A stretch of DNA of 60,648 nt from NCBI GenBank assembly GCA_030765455.1, contig JAVCCM010000176.1, forward strand, positions 1-60,648, in the 5' to 3' direction. The translations under genes were made by a program, and so were the position numbers. The stretch is from Candidatus Electryonea clarkiae (lineage in GTDB: Bacteria > Electryoneota > Electryoneia > Electryoneales > Electryoneaceae). Below the pieces are notes generated by a model. That model had not been told where the DNA came from. It searched no databases and saw only the letters and a list, made by a program, of their open reading frames with translations. Of this stretch, positions 47,351 to 54,672 are shown piece after piece; position 1 is the first letter of the stretch, and each line of letters begins with the position of its first letter.

Positions 47351-47895
47351 AGCTGACAGGGGGCATGGGCAAGGGGAAACGTCTTGCCGTGCCCGCTTAC
47401 CTGAGCAGACCTACCTCAGCAAAAGTCCGTGAAGTATTATTCCAGTTAATATCTGATGAAATACAGGATGCGAAAATCCTCGATCTTTTCGCCGGATCAG
47501 GTGCGCTCGGTCTGGAGGCATTGGCGAGAGGTGCATCCAATGCCATTTTTGTCGAGAAGCATTATAAAGTAACGGAAATTATCAAAAAGAATATTCAGAC
47601 TTGCAGCTTTGATGATAAAGCTCATGTATTCAAAGCAGACGTTCTAAGTTTCCTCACGCGAAAATCGATTTTAAACAGTCCGTTTCATCTAATTTTCGCC
47701 GACCCGCCTTATAAAATTAATTTTTTAGAGAAGATATGTGGAATTCTGGATAAAATGCGGCTTCTGGAACAGGATGGTATTTTCATCTATGAATTGTCTT
47801 CGCGGGAACAGTTGTCAGTTCCCGAAAACTGGACTGTATATAAAGAGAAAATAATCGGCGATACAAAACTGTTATTTCTCAAGCAAAACCTTTAG
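47347..47895 (+). CDS. rsmD: 16S rRNA (guanine-966-N2)-methyltransferase
   Basis: 182 residues, standard length. Motifs: GKGKRLAVP near the N-terminus, RPTSAKVREVLFQLI, SAM loop LDLFAGSGALGLEALARGA (45-63) and the target-base motif ADPPYK (118-123). It methylates G966 of 16S rRNA during 30S assembly. Start overlaps the PilM-like gene stop (ATGA), so it is translated from the same message. Confidence 0.95.
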   Translation: MKLTGGMGKGKRLAVPAYLSRPTSAKVREVLFQLISDEIQDAKILDLFAGSGALGLEALARGASNAIFVEKHYKVTEIIKKNIQTCSFDDKAHVFKADVLSFLTRKSILNSPFHLIFADPPYKINFLEKICGILDKMRLLEQDGIFIYELSSREQLSVPENWTVYKEKIIGDTKLLFLKQNL

Positions 47896-47934
47896 AAAAA
47901 TCCTGATATCTTAGAACAAGCCAGAACCAAAACT

Positions 47935-47985
47935 TACAGGGATACACAGGATAAACAGGATTATTTCTTTACGCCTTTGCGTGAG
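47935..47985. repeat. Composite dispersed repeat, copy 5 (acaggat units + tttgcg units)
   Basis: Three 9-base units of the ACAGGATAA kind, then TTTCTTTACGCCTTTGCGTG. Same order and strand as 831-884. Confidence 0.6.
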
Positions 47986-48114
47986 ATAAATTCTATAATA
48001 TACTATTAACTACATACTTGAAGACAGTAAAAGCATATAGCTTTCTGCTGGAAATAGCAAGAATCTGAATATTTATGTAATAATGTTTTGCAGTATTTGT
48101 AAATATCAGGGCAT

Positions 48115-48144
48115 AAAAAAACCGGCGTCCGAAAGAACGCCGGT
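48115..48144 (-). terminator. Strong minus-strand rho-independent terminator with no gene
   Basis: On the minus strand ACCGGCGT...ACGCCGGT forms an 8-bp GC stem directly followed by seven T. Upstream on that strand are two further hairpins (CCAC-UUCGGC-GUGG flanked by CCCC/GGGG, and CATGAG...CTCATG with inner CCGG), but no gene to terminate. It may end an unannotated small RNA or a lost gene. Confidence 0.75.
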
Positions 48145-48290
48145 CAAAATCTTTCCCCACGCCGAAGTGGAAATTGGGGGTCATGAGCCGGAGCCGGTTA
48201 ATAACTCATGGCGAAAAATAGTCCTGCTCCAAACGCGGGGTAAAATCTTTGCATGAAAAGAAATACTATCATGCTTTTTCATGTATCTGC
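48145..48290 (-). ncRNA. Possible small structured RNA or gene remnant ending at the orphan terminator
   Basis: The 140 bases upstream of the terminator are GC-richer than their surroundings and can fold into consecutive hairpins. The only reading frame with any character is about 24 residues (MQRFYPAFGAGLFFAMSY, then stop), which resembles the last strand of an outer-membrane barrel, so a deleted gene is the other explanation. No known RNA family recognised. Confidence 0.3.
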
Positions 48291-48580
48291 TTCTTATTAT
48301 AGCAACCGGTATGCCATCATTATATCCCCGATTCATATCCTGATTAATCAAATAGATACAATTATTTGTTATAATCGGCAAGTATCAAAACGCAACATTT
48401 ATTCTATAACTGTTATCAAAATGCTACCTTGAAAACTACCCTGTCACTGAAAACTTCACCAAATGGATTAAATCTCATGCTAAGAGTTGTAAAAGTAGTT
48501 CACTTTTGATGAAAGTGAATTGAATGAAAATTCCTGAAACACTTTACAGGCTATCCGACAATGCAGAAAATCACTCAAAG

Positions 48581-48662
48581 TGTCATTCCCGCGAAGGCGG
48601 GAATCCAGTATTGTTAAAATGTTAATCGCAAGTGGATTCCCGGGTCAAGCCCGAGAATGACA
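48581..48662. repeat. MITE-like inverted pair of ATTCCCGC palindromes
   Basis: 48581-48607 is the exact reverse complement of 38934-38960. A related unit at 48633-48662 faces it, giving outer ends TGTCATTCCCG and CGAGAATGACA and a total of 82 bases. Confidence 0.65.
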
Positions 48663-48720
48663 TTCTCTTACAACCTGTTTAGGGTCCCGTAGTGAATTCT
48701 TCGAGAAATATATGGTTATT

Positions 48721-48832
48721 CTCTTTAACCACAGAGAACACAAAGCAGTCACGAAGATCACAAAGTCCCTCTTAGTGTCCTTTGCGAATTCTTCGAGTCC
48801 TTTGTGGTTTTTCTTTTTAACCTTAATCCACA
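48721..48832. repeat. Degenerate accacagag/acaaag repeat
   Basis: AACCACAGAGAACACAAAG near 48728 and CTTTGTGGTT near 48800 are opposed arms. A direct repeat GAATTCTTCGAG (48694-48705, 48786-48797) spans the left arm. Confidence 0.45.
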
Positions 48833-49054
48833 TAAACCGGACATCAGATAATATGATCCGAAACTCCCTTTCGGCGAAAGAGAGCTACTCAGGTAATATC
48901 CTTGTATTCATAATGAACCTCCCTGAATTGAACACCTGAAATTATTTCTGAAATTTCTTCTTGATAATACGTTTTCCCCTGTGAGAGATGTTATATTTAA
49001 ATAAGATAATCAATTCAACTTTTCAGCTCATCATCTGCTGACATGGAGGACAAA

Positions 49055-49254
49055 ATGCTACGAATTTTATCGATTATTTCGAATAATATTTTGGTTGCTA
49101 CAAAAAGGATAATACCGTCTGTCCCTATTTTTTCCATTTTTTCCCTATTTTTTCCAGCGCTTCCGGCACTCCGGTTTCTTCAGGAATTTATTTCATCCAC
49201 GCGAGTGTACCGGGGAAGATGGATGCTGTGAGGAAAATTGTGTTGATGAAATGA
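49055..49254 (+). pseudogene. Remnant of a T9SS-secreted protein gene (start and tail only)
   Basis: An ATG at 49055, with GGAGG nearby, opens MLRILSIISNNILVATKRI, a signal-peptide-like stretch, and soon loses sense. In another frame, about 49177-49254 encodes SSGIYFIHASVPGKMDAVRK followed by IVLMK and stop, nearly identical to the last residues of the proteins at 21951 and 25090. I infer a paralogue that lost its body by deletion and frameshift. Confidence 0.75.
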
Positions 49255-49346
49255 GGGAAGTACACTTTACATATTGAAAAACCAACATTATCAGGTTAAA
49301 TTGCATAAAGGTTCTTAACGAAGTATTATCAAACTTGAAGGTATCC

Positions 49347-52300
49347 GTGGATGTAAGTGAAATACTGAAAAGATTGATTCCCAAACAATGTAATCTAAGC
49401 CTCACCATTGTTGTTATCCTTATTCTAACTTCTTATCAATTTTTATATGCTCAAACCGAAGTCGAGGGTGACGTATATGGCGTTTGGGACGAGGAGGGCA
49501 GCCCCTACCTTGTCATTGACACTCTCACCATCCCTGAGGACTCTATCCTCCAAATTGAGCCCGGTGTAACTGTTGAGTTCCAGGATCAGGATGAAACAAG
49601 GTTTCCGTTTTATGTTCATGGCACACTTGAAGCAATCGGTGAAGAGAACGATTCGATATATTTTACTTCACCGGATTCCGCTTTCCCGGGCATAGAGTCG
49701 CCAAGCGAATTTGAAGATACTCGAATCCATCTTGAGTACTGTGTTATAGATTCAGCAAAGACACCGGTAAGATCAATTCATGGAGTAACTGTCATCCGTC
49801 ATAGTAGAATATTCGCATCACAATATTTTATGCGGACGACGGTGAGTATTGATACGATAGAATACTGTACTTTCAGAAGCGTTGCAGCGAATGAGCTAAC
49901 TGCACTAGGATTATCTTTTATGGAAGGTGGACCGAGTGTTTTTGTGAATAATGACGCACCCGAATGCTGGCTCAGATGTTCGGGTACTGATATGGCGCCA
50001 ATTCATCACAACTCACTTGCGAGATTAACTCTCTCAGAAAATTCATTTGAAGTGTATGACAATGAAGCAGGCTATTTTGGTGCGTACGAAGGGATTTATT
50101 ACGTGCATCATAACCGGTTTTCCACAATAGAGGGCACCGAGTCGAACTTAACTATTGAAAGTAATACCGCATTCTGTATCAATCTGGATATATGCACTGC
50201 AGTGATTGATAATAATATTCTCGGTAGCGCATTAGAAGATCCGGCTTATAATCAGGCTGTGCTTGGCTTAGATGAGAGTGATGCGACCGTAACAAAGAAC
50301 CTGATAGTGTCAACGGAAAAAGCGGTAAAGCTTAATGGTGATGGTGATCATGTTTTTGACGGGAACACTTTCATCTTTCTCGACAAAGGGATTGATGATT
50401 TCACAGAATCAGATGTAGCCGTTAATAATATTTTTGTCGGTGATGGTGTTAATTGTCCTGCAATTGATGCCGGAAGGAATCCAGGACAACTGGAAAATGT
50501 ACAGTATAATATATTCCATAATGTAAGTGAGTTGGTAAAGTATGGCGACGGCGATGAGCTTCATACAACGAATATAGTAATAGATCCCCGTTTCAATGCA
50601 GGCGAACCGTTCGATTATCATCTCCTGGCGAACTCCCCTTGCATCGATGCAGGTGATCCCGACAGCCCTGAAGATCCTGATGACACAAGGGCGGACATAG
50701 GAACCTTCTTTTATGATCAGAGTATCGACAATCCTCCGGCTTTAAGTTCTCCAATCCGTTTAGTTGAACAGTCTGGTACAGAATTCAACTACACCGCCAT
50801 CGCGATTGATGATGAAGGTCCTCTCACAATTCACTTCGATAACCTTCCCGATTGGCTTGAGGAAGAACACGACAACCTGGACTGGGTAGCCGATAGTGCT
50901 ATCGTTTCAGGTACGATCCCCGAAGACATCGACCAGTTTGAATTCAACGTTTACGTTGAAGATGAATTAGGTCAAGTTGATTCAGCTTACGTATGCTGTG
51001 AAGTCATTCAATACACACTACTCAGAGGTATCACTACCGGCACAATTTCTGCGGATAATTCACCATACATGGTTGTCGATGATGTAATTGTGCCTGATGG
51101 TGATAGCCTTGTGATAGAACCAGGAGTTACATGCTATTTCTATCCAGTTGAAGATCTTGACCAGCGGTTGAAATTCAAAACGTACGGGAAGCTCCTTGTT
51201 AATGGAACCAGTCAGGATAGTGTCATATTCAGATATGCGCTTGAAAATAACGAGGGAGACTGGAAGGGATTGTTTTTCTATAACAATAATGACACTTCAA
51301 TTATCGAACACGCTTATATATACGGCGCTTATACAGGTGTATATACCGATTCGAGTTCTATTGTAAAAATCAATAAATCCACATTCCATAATAATTTATT
51401 TGCAATCAGGATATTCGATTCGTCCTATCTTGAGGTAGATTCTTCTTTGTTCAGCATTGACTCTGATTATCCTGCTGATTTTGTAATAATTGACAATTCC
51501 TCGGCAACTATCTCAAATTCAACATTCATAAACCTCCTCGATACAATGAGAGTAATTCCCATAGAATGCAGAGATTACGCAAATGTTCTACTTGATGGAA
51601 ATACTTTTTACCATACCAATATGGTCTATATAAATTATTCCAGTCAATGTACCATTATCCGCAACAGATTTCTTGATATGCATCTTTGTCTTGGCATATC
51701 CAATCGTTCAACAGGAATTGTGGCAAATAACCTGTTTCAGTCCTATTCTGAAGACGGCAATTACGGAATATTCATGGATTCCCGTCCCATCAAGATCGTC
51801 AACAATATCTTTATTAATAATATCTACAGTATTCAAATTGTCGAATATACAGAACCGGACAGTCTTCCTCTGATATATAACAACATCTTTCTTAACAGTG
51901 ATACAGCCATCTGGTCGCTATATGAATGGGAAAGACCGGGGATTTTTAATTATAATTGTTTCAATGAAATTGGTGAAAATTCATATAACATCGCTCTTGA
52001 TACGAGTAATTTGTTCGATGACCCGTTATTTGTCGACACCTTAGAATACAAGCTGTTCCTGGAGTCGCCTTGCGTAAATTCAGGTTTACCGGACAGTGTT
52101 TATAATGATATAGATGGAACCCGTAATGACATCGGGCTCCTAGGCGGTCCCTGGGGGAGAAGTTATGATTATGAAAGCTTGTATGTAATTGAAGGCGGCT
52201 CATTACCCTCAACTTTTTCGCTTGATTCACCTTACCCCAACCCCTTCAACGGAATCCAGATCATTCCATTCAGTTTACCTGTAAAAAGCGATGTTACCAT

Positions 52301-52472
52301 AAAAGTATTCAATATTCTGGGGAGAGAAGTACATAATCGTATATACCCGTCATTAAATCCCGGCAGGCATTTAAAGCATTGGGATGCATCAAACCAATCT
52401 TCCGGAATATATTTTGTGCAATTTCAAACGGGTGAGGTTAAGCTTCACAAGAAAGTTTTATTAATCAAATAG
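49347..52472 (+). CDS. Secreted right-handed beta-helix protein with T9SS sorting tail
   Basis: About 1041 residues. No ATG is available near the start: a TTG at 49335 or a GTG at 49347 (AAGG five bases upstream) must be used, and I prefer the GTG. Signal peptide ends FLYAQ. Two long arrays of right-handed beta-helix repeats (about 60-440 and 590-930) show the short Asn-rich turns of this fold (VTKNLIVSTEKAVKLNGDG, IVNNIFINNIYSIQI); between them is a cadherin/Ig-like domain (FNYTAIAIDDEGPLTIHF...FNVYVEDELGQVDSAY). The last 80 residues are the sorting domain (PYPNPFNGIQIIPF). Such helices bind or cleave polysaccharide; I see no catalytic residues I can name. Confidence 0.85.
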   Translation: MDVSEILKRLIPKQCNLSLTIVVILILTSYQFLYAQTEVEGDVYGVWDEEGSPYLVIDTLTIPEDSILQIEPGVTVEFQDQDETRFPFYVHGTLEAIGEENDSIYFTSPDSAFPGIESPSEFEDTRIHLEYCVIDSAKTPVRSIHGVTVIRHSRIFASQYFMRTTVSIDTIEYCTFRSVAANELTALGLSFMEGGPSVFVNNDAPECWLRCSGTDMAPIHHNSLARLTLSENSFEVYDNEAGYFGAYEGIYYVHHNRFSTIEGTESNLTIESNTAFCINLDICTAVIDNNILGSALEDPAYNQAVLGLDESDATVTKNLIVSTEKAVKLNGDGDHVFDGNTFIFLDKGIDDFTESDVAVNNIFVGDGVNCPAIDAGRNPGQLENVQYNIFHNVSELVKYGDGDELHTTNIVIDPRFNAGEPFDYHLLANSPCIDAGDPDSPEDPDDTRADIGTFFYDQSIDNPPALSSPIRLVEQSGTEFNYTAIAIDDEGPLTIHFDNLPDWLEEEHDNLDWVADSAIVSGTIPEDIDQFEFNVYVEDELGQVDSAYVCCEVIQYTLLRGITTGTISADNSPYMVVDDVIVPDGDSLVIEPGVTCYFYPVEDLDQRLKFKTYGKLLVNGTSQDSVIFRYALENNEGDWKGLFFYNNNDTSIIEHAYIYGAYTGVYTDSSSIVKINKSTFHNNLFAIRIFDSSYLEVDSSLFSIDSDYPADFVIIDNSSATISNSTFINLLDTMRVIPIECRDYANVLLDGNTFYHTNMVYINYSSQCTIIRNRFLDMHLCLGISNRSTGIVANNLFQSYSEDGNYGIFMDSRPIKIVNNIFINNIYSIQIVEYTEPDSLPLIYNNIFLNSDTAIWSLYEWERPGIFNYNCFNEIGENSYNIALDTSNLFDDPLFVDTLEYKLFLESPCVNSGLPDSVYNDIDGTRNDIGLLGGPWGRSYDYESLYVIEGGSLPSTFSLDSPYPNPFNGIQIIPFSLPVKSDVTIKVFNILGREVHNRIYPSLNPGRHLKHWDASNQSSGIYFVQFQTGEVKLHKKVLLIK

Positions 52473-52534
52473 GGGATTCAGATAGGTTTACCACCTTTTT
52501 CCAGGAATATGGTGCTTCCAGGTTACGCTTGCCT

Positions 52535-52617
52535 ACGAATTGCCCGGTTCGGAGAGCTGTGTTATCTGGCTGCTCTTACCGGCTCACGAATTGCCCGGTT
52601 CGGAGACCCTTGCCTAC
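52535..52617 (-). repeat. Two class-B REP units in tandem
   Basis: ACGAATTGCCCGGTTCGGAGA occurs at 52535-52555 and again at 52586-52606. The second is completed by CCCTTGCCTAC, i.e. GTAGGCAAGGGTCTCCGAA on the minus strand, the same REP as at 5065-5090. Lies between the beta-helix gene and the convergent toxin gene. Confidence 0.7.
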
Positions 52618-52619
52618 AT

Positions 52620-53003
52620 TTACCATAGGGGAGATACGAAGATATCTGGCATAGGAAAGTGTTTGGTATTGATTGTAAAAATTCTGCCCCCTGATCTTTT
52701 AGCGCTAGCTGCCAACAGGGCGTCGTTCACATCTATTCCATAACCGGGATTCCACTTTTTGAATAGTACAGCAGCATCATCAACTATCGTTTGATCGACT
52801 GTATCTGTTTTAAATTGGGAGAGAAATAACATTGTCATATTTTCCTCTTCCGGTCTCATGAAGAAGACTATTTCAGCACGTTGCATTGCACCTGTCCAGA
52901 GTTCGTACTCTCCACTATCGCGAAGTTGACGGAGAAATTCATACGCTTTTTCCTCACCCCGAAGATGCCAGATTAAAATATCCGAATCGATGTACGCTCT
53001 CAT
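52620..53003 (-). CDS. PIN-domain toxin (VapC-like)
   Basis: 127 residues. PIN acidic residues are visible: D6/D8 in AYIDSDILIWHL, E44 in RAEIVFF, and D91/D94 in IDVNDALLAASAKRSG, then FTINTKHF. PIN toxins are metal-dependent ribonucleases that cleave tRNA, rRNA or mRNA when freed from antitoxin. It overlaps the upstream small gene by four bases (ATGA), the classic antitoxin-toxin arrangement. Confidence 0.88.
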   Translation of the reverse strand: MRAYIDSDILIWHLRGEEKAYEFLRQLRDSGEYELWTGAMQRAEIVFFMRPEEENMTMLFLSQFKTDTVDQTIVDDAAVLFKKWNPGYGIDVNDALLAASAKRSGGRIFTINTKHFPMPDIFVSPLW

Positions 53004-53257
53004 TTTTTATGCCTGACCATCGAATCACGAAATTGCTTTCTGGAGGTTGTAACAATCTTATCCGCAGTCTGCTCTCTTCTCCACGAGCCAAAAGTATCAT
53101 CCAATATGTCTATGTTCTGATCTTCTTGAACCTTCTTTACATAAAGGTTTATAGCGTTTTCTACTATGCTTTTTTTGGAAGCCTTGAGTTTTTGTGCAAG
53201 CAAACTTATACTGTTGATTACAGCCTCATCCACTCTTACTGAAAATATTTTATCCAT
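53000..53257 (-). CDS. Ribbon-helix-helix antitoxin partner of the PIN toxin
   Basis: 85 residues. The N-terminus MDKIFSVRVDEAVINSISLLAQKLKASKKSIVENAINLYVKKV has the beta strand plus two helices of CopG/RHH DNA-binding antitoxins. The C-terminal tail (about 50-85) is charged and would wrap the toxin. First gene of the pair; such antitoxins usually repress their own promoter, here in the 53258-53330 interval. Confidence 0.85.
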   Translation of the reverse strand: MDKIFSVRVDEAVINSISLLAQKLKASKKSIVENAINLYVKKVQEDQNIDILDDTFGSWRREQTADKIVTTSRKQFRDSMVRHKK

Positions 53258-53328
53258 TCCTTACCTCGATTCTTACGTTTACAATATAACGTTTACATTT
53301 CATTGAGTCAATATTGACTTTTACGGCA

Positions 53329-53482
53329 TAATTAGTTCCTGTAGAAAAATTATTGAAAGGTGGTCATTCTGAACGAAAGTGAAGAATCTCGATCATTTTA
53401 GATTGTTGTAATTCAGGAGATTGCTTCGTCGCTTCGCTTCCTCGCAATGACGTGGTGGTTGTTTTCCTACAGGAACTAATTA
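53329..53482. mobile_element. MITE-like element with 21-bp terminal inverted repeats
   Basis: TAATTAGTTCCTGTAGAAAA at 53329-53348 is matched by its inverted copy at 53462-53482 (20 of 21 positions). Inside lies a GTCATTCTGAACG...CGCAATGAC unit, a common dispersed palindromic sequence (from memory). No coding capacity. Between the antitoxin promoter and the radical SAM gene 3' end. Confidence 0.7.
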
Positions 53483-53491
53483 GTGTATTGA

Positions 53492-54403
53492 TTAATATGG
53501 AACAGGTTGAATCCAGCCGTTTTTCAATCCAAGTTCATTCATCAATTCGACTACTTCAGCATACTCACCACGTTTAACTTTTCTGTTTAATCCTTCAATT
53601 GACGTTGCTTTATGGGAGGGATAGTATTGAGACATCAGGCTTATATACACATTGTTGCTGATCTCGCCGGCTAAGAATTTCAGGACTTCTTTCGAGGCGG
53701 AACGGTCTTCGGGCAGAACAAGGTGCCGGACGATTAATCCACTGACCGCAATTCCGTAATTATCTGTAATCAAATCACCTGTTTGACGCTGCATTTCCTT
53801 CAATGCGATGGAAGCTTTTGAAAAATAATCATTAACGCCTGATGTGACACCAAGCTCGTCCTTTCCATATTTCATGTCGGCAAGATAAATGTCTATTAAA
53901 CCATCAAGGATTTCCAGGACTTCGAGGCTCTCATATCCACCGCAATTATATACGACAGGAACTTTCAGACCTTTATCCCATGCAATAATCAGAGCTTCAA
54001 GGATACCCATCGCCTGGGGAGTGGGAGTGACCAGGTTAATATTATGTGCTTTTTGTTCCTGCAATTCTAAAAAGTGTTTTGCGGCTTTCGCCGCCGTTTC
54101 AGGAGTGCCGGAATGAAATTGACTGATGGGATAATTCTGGCAGAACAGGCAGGCAAGGTTGCATCCAGTGAAAAACACCGTTCCGCTGCCGTGAATTCCG
54201 GACAGGACCGGTTCTTCGCCATGATGAAGGTGAGCGCTGGATACAATCAGTTCAGCCTCCAGTCCGCATTCTCCCGATTCACCCCTGAACCGGAGTTTTT
54301 CGCATTCCCTGGGGCATAACCTGCAATTCGCCATGATCCGTTTCAGTTCGGGGAGACGTTTTCTGGCGATATCTGCTCTTTGATCAAATGGGATCAGAGC
54401 CAT
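53492..54403 (-). CDS. Radical SAM protein, PflX-like
   Basis: 303 residues. The radical SAM cluster motif is CNLACLFC (C81, C85, C88), binding 4Fe-4S and SAM. The N-terminus holds a second cysteine set CRLCPREC (about 27-34) and GECG (about 44-47), as in the COG1313/PflX group related to pyruvate-formate-lyase activase. NINLVTPTPQAMGILEAL and YNCGGYESLEVLEILDGLIDIYLADMKYG match that group. AAGGAAAG lies before the ATG. The real substrate of these proteins is unknown; no pfl-like gene is near. Confidence 0.87.
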   Translation of the reverse strand: MALIPFDQRADIARKRLPELKRIMANCRLCPRECEKLRFRGESGECGLEAELIVSSAHLHHGEEPVLSGIHGSGTVFFTGCNLACLFCQNYPISQFHSGTPETAAKAAKHFLELQEQKAHNINLVTPTPQAMGILEALIIAWDKGLKVPVVYNCGGYESLEVLEILDGLIDIYLADMKYGKDELGVTSGVNDYFSKASIALKEMQRQTGDLITDNYGIAVSGLIVRHLVLPEDRSASKEVLKFLAGEISNNVYISLMSQYYPSHKATSIEGLNRKVKRGEYAEVVELMNELGLKNGWIQPVPY

Positions 54404-54500
54404 TGTGTCTTTCCTTGTATGTTATGCCAAAAGGTTGATTACATTTATTATTGAAAGTAAATTACAGTATATATGTTATAGTTCTGAGATTCTTTTTTTT

Positions 54501-54621
54501 CACGCAAAGGCGCAAAGGAGCAAAGAACGCAAAATAATAGTTATCAGATTAACCATAGAGAATAGTATAATTTCTAATTATTAATTCTTAATTGATTTTC
54601 TTATCCTTATATCCTGTGAAT
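54501..54621. repeat. Composite dispersed repeat upstream of the M36 protease gene
   Basis: CACGCAAAGGCGCAAAG units at 54501-54533, AATTATTAATTCTTAATT at 54576-54593 and TATCCTTATATCCTGTGAAT at 54602-54621 (identical to 37426-37445). It occupies most of the 269-base gap before the protease gene. Confidence 0.6.
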
Positions 54622-54672
54622 TATCTTTATAAATATTAATATAAGCCTGATCATTCAAGAGTCTGAAATATT

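Larger units (their letters stand above)
47896..49054. other. Repeat-rich non-coding stretch
   Basis: About 1.16 kb with no convincing gene. It contains, in order: a composite acaggat/tttgcg repeat (47935-47985), an orphan minus-strand terminator with GC-rich hairpins (48115-48260), a MITE-like pair of ATTCCCGC palindromes (48581-48662), and a degenerate accacagag/acaaag repeat with a direct repeat GAATTCTTCGAG at 48694 and 48786. It leads into a dead T9SS gene. Confidence 0.6.

Noticed and set aside
48181..48381. Minus-strand frame of 66 residues near the orphan terminator
   Set aside because: No ribosome site, unlikely composition, and it stops before the hairpins; I prefer an RNA or remnant explanation.
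48712..48939. Plus-strand frame of 75 residues in the repeat-rich region
   Set aside because: It is made largely of the accacagag/acaaag repeat and has no family resemblance.
54074..54319. Antisense frame across the radical SAM gene
   Set aside because: Shadow of the cysteine-rich N-terminal region in the opposite strand.
831..54621. The cgcaaag repeats as CRISPR or tRNA remnants
   Set aside because: No regular spacer structure, no cloverleaf, no cas genes; units are 7-9 bases.
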